Source: Symbiodinium natans (Eukaryota > Sar > Dinophyceae > Suessiales > Symbiodiniaceae). Taken from it: 64,000 bases of DNA. Location: the NCBI GenBank assembly GCA_905221605.1, contig CAJNDS010000335.1, positions 631,203-695,202 of the forward strand, given 5' to 3'. Position numbers and translations under genes: made by a program. Below are positions 41,515 through 52,830 of this stretch, piece after piece. How positions within the stretch are numbered: position 1 is the stretch's first letter; every line of letters begins with the position of its first letter. A model generated the notes under the pieces. The model saw only the letters and a program-made list of their open reading frames with translations, had not been told where the DNA came from and did not search any database.

Positions 41515-41741
41515 CCTGGAGGTTCATGGTATTAGGGTTTACGGTTTAGGGTTTAGGGTTTACGGTTTAGGGTTTAGGGTTCTTAAGAACCCAATTATAG
41601 CTGCACTTACTACCCAACTAGGGTTCAGGGTTTAGGGTATAGGTACCTAATAACCCAATTTTTTCTGGACTTATTACCCAACTATAACCCTAATAGGGCA
41701 CTTAGAGGGCTTATAAGTGGGTTATGAGTACAGCAATAATT
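41515..41741. mobile_element. MITE-like family A copy split by telomere-like repeats
   Basis: The left arm (CTGGAGGTTCATGGTA) is followed directly by about 50 bases of TTTAGGG-type repeat. Family A interior then resumes (AACCCAATTATAGCTGCACTT), is broken again by repeat, and is partly duplicated (AACCCAATTTTTTCTGGACTT). Confidence 0.55.
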
Positions 41742-42927
41742 GGACTCTGGAGAAGCCCTGTTATATCCTTGTCATCGGTTGGCATCTCCCACCGACAGAC
41801 GGGGCCTGAGTGCTCGGACGTAGGGTTTTGGCGGGTTCTAGGGGTTTCTAGGGTTTAGTAGGGTTTAGGGTTTAGGGCTTAGGGTGTAGGCTTTAGAGTT
41901 GAGCGTTGAGGGTTTAGGGTTTAGGGTTCAGGGTTTAGGGTTTAGGGTTTCGGGTCTAGGGTTTCGGGTTTCGGGTTTAGGGTTCTCCAAAGTTTCAGGG
42001 GAATGAGGTGCCGGGTGGAGGGCGGGCTCACGGCTTGGGGTTTGTGGTTTCGGGTTTGGGGCTTCGGGTTTCCGGTGTAATTAGGGCGGAGGCCAAGTCA
42101 GGGTTTCAGGGCAAGTGCCTTGCAAAACCCAGAATGAAAGCCCTACCCCTACCCCCAGCCCCCCGCAGCAGAATACGGATTTCGGCCCATCAGGTCTTCC
42201 CCCACTCCTAAATCTTATATAACCACTAGCCCTAAACCCCAAACCCCAAACCCTAAATCCTAAACCCCAAACCCTAAACCCCAAACCCGAAACCCGAAAC
42301 CCAAGGCTTCCGGCACTCATTGCTCTTCTTCAGCCACTCCTCAGAAGAGCAAGGGGTGAGGAGAACCCTCAAGGCCACGACTCTTGGATGGCCTACCAAT
42401 AGAAACACAAGAACTTCTCGGGGCGTGGGGTGGTGGGGTTATGGGCTTGGGGTTTAGGGTTTAGGGTTTAGGGTTAAGGGTTTAGGGTTTAGGGTTGAGG
42501 GTTTAGGGTTTAGGGTTTCGGGTTTAGGGTTCAGCATCTCTCAAGTCCAAGCATTCACTAGTCAAGAAATTATTCCAGAAAACTACCCACCCGCCCAAAG
42601 AATCCCATAACATTAAGAAAATATTTCACTTATAGAACGATCTTGCCCAGTCCAAAAATGACCTTGCCCAGAAGGCCGCCGGCGTTAGTTTAAACTTTGA
42701 AAGGGTCCTATCCAACCCCAAACTCCACAAAAAAAACCCAACCCTAACCCTAAACCCCTAACCCTAAACCCCTAACCCCAAACCCTCAACCCTAAACCCT
42801 AAACCCTAAACCCTAGAGGGACACCCCGGAACGCGGCCCTCTAGTTTGAGCATTTGACTGGGTCTTTTTTAAGAGGAACTCGAGGTTGCGGGGTTGAGTT
42901 CAAAGGTGCAAGGACCAAGGTTCTCAT

Positions 42928-43150
42928 TAGGGTTTGGGGTTTGGGGTTTAGGGTTTGGGGTTTAGGGTTTAGGGTTTAGGGTTTAGGGTTTAGGGTTTAG
43001 GGTTTAGGGTTTAGGGTTTAGGGTTTAGGGTTATGGTTTAGGGTTTTGGGTTTAGGGTTTAGGGTTTAGGGTTTAGGGTTTAGGGTTTAGGGTTTAGGGT
43101 TTAGGGTTTAGGGTTTAGGGTTTAGGGTTTAGGGTTTAGGGTTTGGGGGA
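42928..43150 (+). repeat. TTTAGGG array
   Basis: About 30 TTTAGGG units. Confidence 0.9.
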
Positions 43151-45411
43151 TGGGGTGTGGGGGTTAGGGTTTGGGGTTTAGGGTACGGGTTTGGGGTATA
43201 AACCTTGTACCATAACTGCAAAAAAGCAGAGCAGAACTCTACTTCTGGTGCCAGCAATCGCAGGACCCACCACACCCCGAATCCCTAAAGCCCGAAACCC
43301 TCAACCCTAAGCCCTAAGCCCTCAACCCTACTCCCTAAACCCTCAACCCTCAACCCTCAACCCCCAACCCTCAACCCCAAACCCTAAACCCAACCCTAAA
43401 CCCTAAACCCTAAACCCTAAACCCTAAACCCTAAACCCTAAACCCTAAACCCCGGCCTTGACACAGTCTTCATGGAAGAGATGGCCGCAAGGTATTCGAA
43501 GAGCCTCGGCATAGATCAGGCCCCACGGGATCCTCTACCGCCCGCCCTAGGGGGGGTTTAGGGTTTCAGGTTGGGGGTTGAGGGTTTAGGGTTTAGGGTT
43601 TAGGGTTTAGGGTTTAGGGTTTAGGGTTTAGGGTTTAGGGTTTAGGGCAAACTGACACTCAGAATCGGGCCCAAGCAGTATTCCATTCGGGCAGTGTACC
43701 CTAAACCCTAACCCTAAACCCTGAACACGAAACCCTAAACCCTCTGGTTTGGGGGTGTGAGGACTTAAGGCAGGGCTTGTCGAACTTCTAAGGGTTAGGG
43801 CTCCCCCTGCAGGGCTTTTGGGCCAGGGTTGAGGTTGGGGTTTGGGGTTTAGGGTTTAGGGGTTCGCGGGCTTAGGATTTCGGACTTGTTAAGAGGCAAA
43901 ACTCGAGCCCTGAACCCCGAAGCAAGAGCCTAAACTGCCCTTCAATATCATGCTTCGGGTGTAGGTTTAGGGCCTGGGGTTTAGGGTCTAGGGCTGGCGG
44001 TTTAGGGTTGTTTAGGTTTCAGGGTTAAAAGGACGGATCCAATGGAGCTGCCCAAATCGGCTCATAAAAAAAAAAACCAAAATTCACCTATACAGAACCC
44101 AAAAACCCAAGCCAGGGTTCGGAGAAACCCGCTAAGAACCTAAGACAAACCTGAAAAAAACACCAAGCACGTGCTACGAGACATAGACAATGGCTTTGGC
44201 GCCCCGCCTCACCTGCATAGGGGGGGGGGGGGGGGGGGGCGAGGGAAGGGGTGGGGTGGGTTTTTTTTTGGGGTTCTGTTCACGTTTTTTTCACGTTCTG
44301 TTCACGTTTTTTCCGCGTTTTTTTCGCGTTTTTTTTCATGTTTTTCCTTAGGAACACAAGAGCCCCCTCCCCTCGCCCCCCAGTCCTCGCCCCCCCTGCC
44401 CTGCCCCCCCCCTCCCCTCGAAATTTTGTATCAGGTTGTTTTCGGCTTTTTCTGATTTCAGGGTTTGGGTTTTATCTGGGTTTTTTTACAGGATTTATGC
44501 AGGTTTTGTTTGTGGTATATCTGTGTTTGTCTCCACGCCTCGAACCTTCTAATTTTAGGGTTTAGGGTTTAGGGTGCCCTTCCAGGGCCGCGTGCTGGAG
44601 CCCCGATGAGCAGGTCGTCGAGACAAATGGAGCACTCGGGACTTTCCTGAGGAAGGGAAGGCGGGTGTCGGGTGTCGGGTTTAGGGTTTAGGGTTTCGGG
44701 TTTAGGGTTTTGGGTTTTAAGGTTCTCAATCCCCCCCCCCCCCAGGGCTTAGGGGTAGAGCTTCCCAGGACGTGCTTCCCAAGAGCTTTGCAGATTGAGC
44801 CACTGGGTATATAGCGGAACTCAAGAGACTCCAATATCCTTGAACCAGGGAGCATCCCCCGAAATTGCGATAGGGATCCAAAATTATTAAACTTCGGAAG
44901 CCGGGCTGAAGCCCCGAACCCCAAAAGTCTTGGGCCCTCAACCCTAAACCCTAAACCCTAAACCCTAAACCCTAAACCCTAAACCCTAAACCCTAAACCC
45001 TAAACCCTAAACCTCAACATGCTCTGTGGCCCATGCCCGGATTCGGGCCCCCTCCCTGGTCGATGAATCACTTGACTGGCATCCCCTTCTGTCTTCGGCT
45101 GATCCATTGAGATACTTCGGTAGGGAGCAGGGCATGGTGCGTGCACGTGATGTCATGAATGAGCTGAGCTGTGCTCATAATAACACGTTGGCTCCATGGA
45201 AAAAACTCGACACCCCAAACTCTAAACGCTGAACCCCAACCCTTGCGAGAACGATGAGGGGGTTCCTGGGGTTAAGGGTTTAGGGTTTAGGGCTTAGGGA
45301 TTAGGATTGCTAGTCCTGTAGGCAGAGTACCGAAGCTCTCAACCCAGGCACCCAACAAGCTGAGGGCAGGGCGTTGGCAGCGATGTCGTAAGCCGTGACC
45401 TGGAAAGACGA

Positions 45412-45690
45412 CCCTAAACCCTAAACCCTAAACCCTAAACCCTAAACCCTAAACCCTAAACCTTGAGCCCTCAAGCCTAAACCCTGAACCCTGGACCTGA
45501 GACCCAAAGCCTGAAACCCTAAACCCTGAACCCTAAACCCTAAATCCTAAACCCTGAACCCTAAACCCTAAACCCTAAACCCTAAACCCTAAACCCCAAA
45601 CCCCAAACCCTAAACCCTAAATCCTAAACCCTAAACCCTAAACCCTAAACCCTAAACCCTAAACCCCAAACCCTAAACCCTAAACTAAAC
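45412..45690 (-). repeat. CCCTAAA array
   Basis: CCCTAAA units with CCCTGAA, CCCCAAA and ATCCTAA variants. Confidence 0.85.
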
Positions 45691-45757
45691 CCCGGAAAAC
45701 CCTGGACTGGATGCTTCTCTAGAGGGGCTCCCAGGGTGGAAGGATTGGGCATGAACG

Positions 45758-45985
45758 GTTTAGGGTTTAGGGTTTAGGGTTTAGGGTTTAGGGTTTAGGG
45801 TTTAGGGTTTAGGGTTTAGGGTTTAGGGTTTAGGGTTTAGGGTTTATGGTTAGGGTTTAGGGTTTAGGGTTTAGGGTTTAGGGTTTAGGGTTTAGGGTTT
45901 AGGGTTTAGGGTTTAGGGTTTAGGGTTTAGGGTTTAGGGTTTAGGGTTTAGGGTTTAGGGTTTAGGGTTTAGGGTTTAGGGTTCA
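45758..45985 (+). repeat. TTTAGGG array
   Basis: About 32 TTTAGGG units with one TTTATGG variant. It faces the 45412-45690 array head to head across about 70 unique bases. Confidence 0.9.
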
Positions 45986-48096
45986 GGGTGAGAGCGGCGG
46001 AGAACCGAAACCCTGAGTCGTAAATCTCTGCAGGCGTCTCAACCTCGCTCCCCCGCGACCGGGTTGAGGGTATAGGGTTTAGGTCTTAGAGTTTATAGGG
46101 CTTAGGGTTTAGGGTTTAGGGTTTAGGGTTTAGGGTTTAGGGTTCAGGGTTTAGGGTTTAGGGATGTTTAGGGTGCCGGGGCCCTAGACCCTACGGGAAA
46201 GAACCCTCGCGCCTTCACTCGGGGAAGGTTCCGAAGAGCGGCGGCTGAGATGGACGGCCTAAGAAGAGCCCGTGATCGGGAGGCTCTCTAAACCCTAAAC
46301 CCTAAACCCTAAACCCTAAACCCTAAACCCTAAACCCTAAACCCTAAACCTGAAACCCTCGAAGCCTCAACCATACTGGCGACAATTCCCTCAATGCCTC
46401 AATTTCTTGACAAGAAACGAACTCCTATATTAGGGCTTCGGTTTTAGGGTGTAGGGTGTAGGGTGTAGGGTGTAGGGTGTAGGGTTTAGGGTTTAGGGTT
46501 TAGGGTTTAGGGTTTAGGGTTTAGGGTTTAGGGTTTAGGGTTTAGGAAATATAAACAACGAAGATCATTAGGCCCATGAAGAAGGAGAAATCTAGGGATC
46601 AGAGCTTCAGGCTGCAGAGCTTGGAGCTTGGTGGGGCTCTGGGGCCCGAGTCCCTGAACCATGAGGTTTAGGGTTTAGGGCTTGGGGTTTAGGGTTTAGG
46701 GTTTGGGGCTTCGGGCTTGGGGTTTAGGGCTCAGGGTTTAGGGTTGAGGGTTTAGGGTTTGGGGTTTGAACCCGAAACCCTGAAGCCCTAAACCTTCAAT
46801 ACCTCCAAGCCTAAATCCGAAACCCGGAATCCTAAACCCAAAATCCTAAACCCTAATCCCGAAAGCCCATATAAGTATAGGCTTCCTTTGCCACAAAACA
46901 GGCCGAACCTTCAGGAGCTTGATTGCATTCTTTGGCTTGAGGGCTTAGGGTTAAGGGTTTTTGGATCCTACGCCCTGAACCCTTCTAGCTTTCAACCTTC
47001 GGCAACAGCTCAGCTCGGAACGCAGATTTCTTGCCTTTGCTGGTTTAGGATTTCAAGTTTAGGGTTTAGGGTCTCGGGTTCGGGTGTAGCGTTTAGCGGT
47101 CGGGTTTGTAAGGGTTTAGGGTTTCGGGTTAAGGGTTTAGGGTTTAGGCGAGGCTCATGAGTAGTTTAGAGAGGGCCGGAGTGCTTAGGGTGGAGGCCTT
47201 GGCCCAATTTCTCAACCTCTTAATACCACAACCCTGAACCCCCAGGCCCGAAACCCTAAACTCTAAACCCTAGACCCTAAACTCTAACACCTAAACCATA
47301 GACCCAAACCCTAAGCCCTTTGCTAGCCCCGAAGCCTCCTGGACATATTGCTCCGCAAACCTTATGAGGATCCCCGTTCGAATTTATCGTATACTGCCAT
47401 ACTCCTTCATTAAATCATGCTGGGATGCCTATTGATTGAACTCAAGAAGCATTAACTTGCTGTCATTCAGGTGTATCTGTAGAGCAACTAGAGCAAAAAC
47501 CCGAAAACGCAGACCCTGCCCAGTTTAGGGGTTGACTTTCGGGGCGATGGTGGCTGGGGTTTAAAAGGCTCGGGATTACTTAGAACCCCACTCACTAAGT
47601 CAGGGTTTCGGTGGCCCAGTACGGGAACTTGGAGCATCGTGGACAAGAAACCCTGAACACTAAACCCTAGATACCCTAAACCCTAAACCTTAAACCCTAA
47701 ACCCTCAACCCTAAACCCTAAACCCTAGCCCTAAACCCTAAACCCACATGAAGCCGGGGTTCGGGGTTGAGGTTGTTCAGGGAATGAAGGGTTCACAATT
47801 CATGGAGTTTCGGGTTTAGGTGGCTTAGAGAGTTGAGGGGTCCAGGGGATTTAGGATGTAGGGTTTAGGGTTTCAGGGGTTCAGTGGTTTCAGGGGGTTC
47901 AGGGGGTTAACCCTAGCCCCCTAAACCCTAAACCCTAAACCCTAAACCCTAAACCCTAAACCCGAAACCCTAAACCCTAAACCCTAAACCCTAAACCCTC
48001 AAGGCCAGGATAAATAGAAATTGTAGGTATTTCATTACGAGCAGCTCGTGCAATAATCCTTCATCCTTCACAATGCAAAAATAGTAGCCAAACCCT

Positions 48097-48365
48097 TCAG
48101 CCAGCCCCCCGCTCAGCCCACTTACCAGCCCAAACATCCCGCCCCTCCAGCCAGCCCCTCCAGCCTCCGCCCCCTGCGGCCCGCCCTCTCCAGCCCCTCT
48201 CCAGCCCCTCTCCACTCCAGCCCCCTCTCCAGCCCCTCCCCTCTCTAGCCCCTCTCCAGCCCCTCTTCAGCCTCTTTCCAGCCCCTCTCAGCCCCTCTCC
48301 AGCTCCTCTCCTTTCCAGCCCCTCTCCAGCCCCTCCAGCACTCCCCCAGCCCGGCCCCACAACCC
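48097..48365 (-). repeat. C-rich minisatellite (CCAGCCCCTCT)
   Basis: An imperfect tandem of CCAGCCCCTCT-type units over about 270 bases. Open frames across it encode only Gly/Arg/Glu repeats and are not called as genes. Confidence 0.75.
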
Positions 48366-48606
48366 CAAAGTCAAAATGACAAATGTAAAAAACAAAACCC
48401 GACAAAACCCCACAAAACCCCGGACACAAACCCTATACAATTTCTATAAACCCTAAACCCTAAACCCTAAACCCTAAACCCTAAACCCTAAACCGCACGC
48501 CGGGGGGCTGGGATCGCTGGCGGCCTGTCCATTCCAGCTTCCTCGTGAAAGGGCCGGATTGGTTTAGGGTTTAGAGTTTAGGGTTTAGGGTTTAGGGTTT
48601 AGGGCT

Positions 48607-48737
48607 AGTGGAGGTTCATGGTACGTAATAACCCAATTTTAACTGCACTTAGAATTAACTAGCAACCATATCAGGGTACATAAGGGGCTAGTAGGTGGGA
48701 TACGAGTGCAGTGACAATGGTTTGCAAGTACTATGAA
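48607..48737. mobile_element. MITE-like family A, complete copy
   Basis: Left arm GTGGAGGTTCATGGTAC, interior AACCCAATTTTAACTGCACTT, right arm GTACTATGAACCTGCAAGT. It is more diverged than the copy at 355. Confidence 0.65.
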
Positions 48738-48964
48738 CCTGCAAGTAGCCTAGTAGCTTGGGGGTTTAGGTTGTTTGAGGTGTAGGGTTAGGGTGCGGAC
48801 CTGACCAAACCAAGTACCCCCTTGCCCAAAAACACTAAACCCTAAACCCTAAACCCTATATAAAACCCTCCCTTTACCCCAAGATTATGCAAATAGAACT
48901 TAATTGAAGGTCGAGTGTGTGCTTCCCTGTCTTCATGCCTAAACCCTACAGTGAACTGAAAGAA

Positions 48965-49090
48965 GTTGGAACTTCCCTAAACTCTAAACCCTAAACCCTA
49001 AACCCTAAACCCTAAACCCTAAACCCTAAACCCTAAACCCTAAACCCTAAACCCTAAACCCTAAACCCTAAACCCTAAACCCTAAACCCA
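48965..49090 (-). repeat. CCCTAAA array
   Basis: About 17 CCCTAAA units. Confidence 0.9.
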
Positions 49091-49269
49091 TACCTCGTAT
49101 TGGTTGGTGGTCTCTTTAAGTAGGGTTCCTGTTTTGTAGGGGGTTCTTGTTAGGGTATCTAGGGGCTATATCAAGATATACGGGTAACAGAGAAAGAGGC
49201 CACCGGCCTATCTAACCCATACCCCAAAAGGGATGCTCAAGGGACTCACAGCTCGAGTCATCCTTAAAC

Positions 49270-49342
49270 CATGCTCTTAGGGTGTAGGGTTTAGGGTTTA
49301 GGGTTTAGGGTTTAGGGTTTAGGGTTTAGGGTTTAGGGTTTA
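49270..49342 (+). repeat. TTTAGGG array at the left edge of the copia element
   Basis: About ten TTTAGGG units that run directly into the left LTR. The array resumes after the right LTR at 57873. Confidence 0.9.
49338..49342. repeat. Target-site duplication of copia element, left copy
   Basis: GTTTA, part of the TTTAGGG register, repeated at 57873-57877. Confidence 0.9.
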
Positions 49343-49582
49343 TGTGAAACTTGTGAACCTATTTGGGTGGATTACTCTGATCCACAGTGCACAGTCGAGA
49401 GGGAACTTTCTTTTGCTCTTTCTTGTCAGCGGGTTTCAGCTCAAGGCCTTGTTTGGACCAAAAGCGAAAGCATTTATAGCTTCAGCAGTCCACCCACGCC
49501 CACAACACTACAATGCAAACTAATGCAGCCAAGCGGTAGATGTGCTGCTGGGGTACCTGCAGTCAGCGCGTCATATTTCACA
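49343..49582 (-). repeat. 3' LTR of copia element
   Basis: 240 bp, starting TGTGAAAC and ending TTTCACA, so the two ends form the inverted repeat TGTGAAA. No difference from 57633-57872 was seen by eye. Confidence 0.95.
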
Positions 49583-49591
49583 CCCCCTTTC
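49583..49591 (-). promoter_or_regulatory. Polypurine tract of copia element
   Basis: On the minus strand, GAAAGGGGG abuts the 3' LTR. It would prime plus-strand DNA synthesis. Confidence 0.8.
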
Positions 49592-50159
49592 GTCGGTGAT
49601 CTGCAAGGTGCGCCAACACGAGGTCCGTCTCTGATTTGAGGGATACATGAAGACGAAGCAAGGTGCTTCCGATTCCCTGGCTTCTCTGGCCTGCTTGTTC
49701 CCAACAATCAGAACGATACCTCTCACCAACCCAGACAGCAAAGGTGTGGCACCACGCTGCTCCTTTCGAAAGCCTTTACTGTTCATACCACACCAGATAC
49801 AGAGTTCACTGATGTTCATCCACCATTGCTTGCAGTACTGTCAGCGTCCATCTCCAAACTTTGCCTCGTTGAGCACCTGTGTTGAACTCTTCTTGATGAG
49901 GCCCCAAACACATAGTCTCAAATAGACCAATCTCAGAGCCATGGCGGCGGCGATGAGGCCAAGGAAGGAAAGGTGAGGGCTGGGTCTTACAAGAGCTTCC
50001 ACCCCTGCTTGCTGCCCGGAGCAGCTTTGTCACAGTCCCTGTTCTGACTGTGATACGAAAGACCACGCCAAAATTGACGTAGCGGATCCGAGTAACCCAT
50101 GCGCTGTACATTGGCACCTTTGGTACCGCAAAAGACCTGTACAGAAAATATGTGCTTTA

Positions 50160-50377
50160 AGCTATATGCAGTGGAAAACGACTACCAAAGCAAGTTAGGA
50201 AAACAATCAAAGAGATCTCCAAAATCTCTCTGACTTCGCGCTGGCAATCTCCTAGACAAACTACACTTTGAGCTATATACAGTGGAAAATAACTACCAAA
50301 GCACGTTAGGAAAACAATCAAAGAGATCTCCAAAATCTCTCTGACTTCGTGCTTGCTACCTCGTAGACAAACTACAT
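50160..50377 (-). repeat. Two-copy 111-bp tandem duplication in the 3' part of the copia element
   Basis: Units beginning AGCTATATGCAGTGGAAAA and AGCTATATACAGTGGAAAA are about 90% alike. They lie between the extra ORF and the 3' LTR. Function unknown. Confidence 0.85.
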
Positions 50378-50385
50378 ACAAACAA

Positions 50386-50850
50386 CTAACCATATCGCTC
50401 GAAATCAGGAATGGTTGTCTTCACTCCCTCATACCAGCGAATGATGCGGCAGATTTGCTGCTCCGAGTACTTGGCCTGTACATCCTGCAAAGTGAGCATC
50501 GGCGTCCGCTTGGGCCCAGCTATTGCCTTTGGCAAAGCTTCAGCCTGTACAGATGACTCCACCTTCGGTGGATGCTCTTCAGGAAACGCTCTAAACTCCG
50601 GAGCCTGAGTAGGCTTACTTGGAAAAGCACGTGAGCTATGCGGGGCTGCAGAAACTCTCGGGGAAGGTGAGTCTGAAGCCTTTGACTTCTTGGTTGGGGG
50701 ACCTTCCGGCTCTGCCGGTGGATCCGAGCCCCGAATGAAAATACCAGGTGGTCTATTCAAAGTGGGCTCATCTTGCCTACTTACTACTCCGCGTCGCCGC
50801 TGGTAAGCTGAGTGTTGCATTTCCTGCAACTCTGCTGCGCGCCCCTCCAT
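50386..50850 (-). CDS. Extra ORF downstream of reverse transcriptase in the copia element
   Basis: 154 codons starting Met-Glu-Gly-Arg. The N-terminal half is Pro/Ser-rich and probably disordered. The C-terminal about 40 residues are ordered-looking (TLQDVQAKYSEQQICRIIRWY). Standard copia elements end after RNase H, so a third frame here is unusual. It is separated from the reverse transcriptase stop at 51076 by about 225 bases. I do not recognise the family; an accessory or captured protein is possible. Confidence 0.5.
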   Translation of the reverse strand: MEGRAAELQEMQHSAYQRRRGVVSRQDEPTLNRPPGIFIRGSDPPAEPEGPPTKKSKASDSPSPRVSAAPHSSRAFPSKPTQAPEFRAFPEEHPPKVESSVQAEALPKAIAGPKRTPMLTLQDVQAKYSEQQICRIIRWYEGVKTTIPDFERYG

Positions 50851-51075
50851 TTTTGGGCCGAAAAACTATACGAACAAAAATTCTTAAATCCTGCTAATAA
50901 AACTTCACGCACACAAACACACACGTGCAAATTAAAAATCCCGCATCATCTGTATACATGCATATAAACAAAAATCAGACGTGAGACCCTATCCTAAACG
51001 GTCCTAAACGGTCCTAAACCCCCCTTTCAAGCACCCAGCCGCAGGGAAGGTCAAAACATGCATGTTTGAAACACT

Positions 51076-52629
51076 TCAGCCTATGTCTGGACTCAACAGC
51101 GCTTGCACTGATGGCCCATCACTTGGCAGAAAACCGAGTGTACGCCTGTGGCGCACAAACAGAGACATTGGCAGGCATTTAGTAAAGAGGTCGGCAGGAT
51201 TCTCCGTGCCTATGCCCCAAGTCACGCGCAGATATCCTTTGGAAATCAGTTCGCGCAACCAGAAAACTCGAATTTCTATGTGCCGTGAACGTCTTGGCAA
51301 ATCTGCTCCCATGAGCAAAACACGTGCAGATTCGGAATCCGTCGACAACTGTACAAAAGGCCATTCAGCCTTTGAGAGCCAACGAAAACTCGACAAGATT
51401 CTATGTACAACATGCAAAACCACCAGAGACTCTTGAGTCATCGTTTGGATCGCGTGTAGTTCTGCTTCGCAGGAACTCAGCGTGACAGAAGCTTGCTGTC
51501 GAGCCAACGCCTTGATCAGAGACCCCTGGAGGATGATAACTCCTCCGGTGATGCTCTTGCGTCCCAGCGAACGCATAGGCGCATAAGAAGCATCGGAAAA
51601 CACAGAAACTTCCTGGTATGAGTCATTGCTCATCGTCTCAGGAGAAGGAAAGTGCACTCGCACATCACCATCTTTGCGTAAAAACCTGAGGAGAGCACGT
51701 AGGGCTTCCTCGTGCGCAGCCGTAGGAGCACTTTGGCCCACAGAAACAAGGGAAATCGCGATATGCAAGTCTTCACGCGTTTGCGCGAACCACGCAAGTT
51801 TTCCCAGAACACGCCTAAACTTAGCATGCGCTTCTGCCGACAACACATGGCTATTGCTGGATTTCTCCAACACTGCTCTGATGTCAGGAAAAGCAGATGA
51901 ACCACCTCCGCGACCAGACAACTTATAGTCGTCGTAACAGGAGTCTAGGTAGTTGGCATCGACAAAGAGAGTAAGCGCAGCTTCGCCCGGCCTCCTCTCA
52001 ATGTTTCGTCCCAGGAAACGCAGGTGTCCACCACCCCCTTTGGAGGAGAGAATCCTACCAGTCAGCTTCGTCGGTACTCTACTCTGCAGAGCAGCAAAGA
52101 TCTTGTTAATGACCTTTTGGCTAGGACATGCTATCAGCACATCGTCAACGTACAGGAGCACTAAACATTCCACTCCATCAACAAGGCCACTGAACAAACA
52201 CGGCTCACGCTCACAGGCATGGAGCCCAAGCGGTCCAAGAGTGTCGCTTGTAATGTACTCCAACCACGCGCGACTGGAAAGACGCAACCCATTTAGGGCT
52301 TGGGATAAAGCCATGTACACCGGTTCTCCATTTGGAAAACTTACCGACAAAGGCATTTTGATACATGCTTTGCGGTGTTTGAGCGGTGTATGCATAAAGG
52401 CTTGGGAAACATCAAGGGATGCTAGCTCCCAATCATGGCGTCCTGCATACGCGAGAACGGTCCTTAAAGCTTCTACCGAAGGAGTAGGACTGGAAATCTC
52501 CAAGGAACGTGCGCTCTTTGAGCCACGAAAGTCTTTTACAACTAACCGGGACCGCACTATTTCAGCGCCGTCCGTGTCGGTCTTCTCATTTGTATGTAAC
52601 CCAGCGGGAAGCCAACACTTGAATGCCAT
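51076..52629 (-). CDS. Copia reverse transcriptase and RNase H
   Basis: The frame carries RVT_2-type reverse transcriptase followed by RNase H. The catalytic YVDD is at about residues 157-160 (LLYVDDVLI). Other family blocks include LDVSQAFMHTPLK and ALNGLRLSSRAW. RNase H follows with an SDASYA Asp near residue 345, SSCEAEL near 385, LSTDSESARVL, and the closing ENPADLFTKCL near 480. The true N-terminus lies in another frame at 52586-52819, and the first residues of this frame (up to about 52595) are an out-of-frame artefact. The enzyme copies element RNA to DNA inside virus-like particles. The core looks intact, but expression would need the frame to be corrected. Confidence 0.9.
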   Translation of the reverse strand: MAFKCWLPAGLHTNEKTDTDGAEIVRSRLVVKDFRGSKSARSLEISSPTPSVEALRTVLAYAGRHDWELASLDVSQAFMHTPLKHRKACIKMPLSVSFPNGEPVYMALSQALNGLRLSSRAWLEYITSDTLGPLGLHACEREPCLFSGLVDGVECLVLLYVDDVLIACPSQKVINKIFAALQSRVPTKLTGRILSSKGGGGHLRFLGRNIERRPGEAALTLFVDANYLDSCYDDYKLSGRGGGSSAFPDIRAVLEKSSNSHVLSAEAHAKFRRVLGKLAWFAQTREDLHIAISLVSVGQSAPTAAHEEALRALLRFLRKDGDVRVHFPSPETMSNDSYQEVSVFSDASYAPMRSLGRKSITGGVIILQGSLIKALARQQASVTLSSCEAELHAIQTMTQESLVVLHVVHRILSSFRWLSKAEWPFVQLSTDSESARVLLMGADLPRRSRHIEIRVFWLRELISKGYLRVTWGIGTENPADLFTKCLPMSLFVRHRRTLGFLPSDGPSVQALLSPDIG

Positions 52630-52830
52630 GTTTGTGGCAATAAGCTTCGGCCTGCGCTTTGTTCATGACGTTACCAGCTTTACAGGAACTTAGTCCACCA
52701 AGCTCTTTCAACATTCCTTTAAAAGTGGCATCACCATTAAGTTCGGCCATACTGACATCAGACACAGCCTTGGAAGGTATCAAGAAAGTTTTTACCGCCA
52801 AGAGTTTAAAATTTCTCACTCCAATTAGCT
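52586..52830 (-). pseudogene. N-terminal end of copia reverse transcriptase, frameshifted
   Basis: On the minus strand this stretch reads AELNGDATFKGMLKELGG and ends in ASRWVTYK then TGA, while the continuation (NEKTDTDGAEIVRSRLVVKD) is in the next frame. RWV followed by RSRLVVKDF is the usual start of the copia reverse transcriptase domain. One base has been lost or gained near 52588, or a sequencing error exists there. Confidence 0.75.

Noticed and set aside
49367-49639. Short frame in the left LTR, repeated in the right LTR
   Set aside because: It lies in the LTR, antisense to the element, and appears twice only because the LTRs are duplicated.
50386-50850. Envelope gene for the copia element
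   Set aside because: There is no signal peptide, transmembrane segment or glycosylation pattern; the sequence is Pro-rich and soluble-looking.
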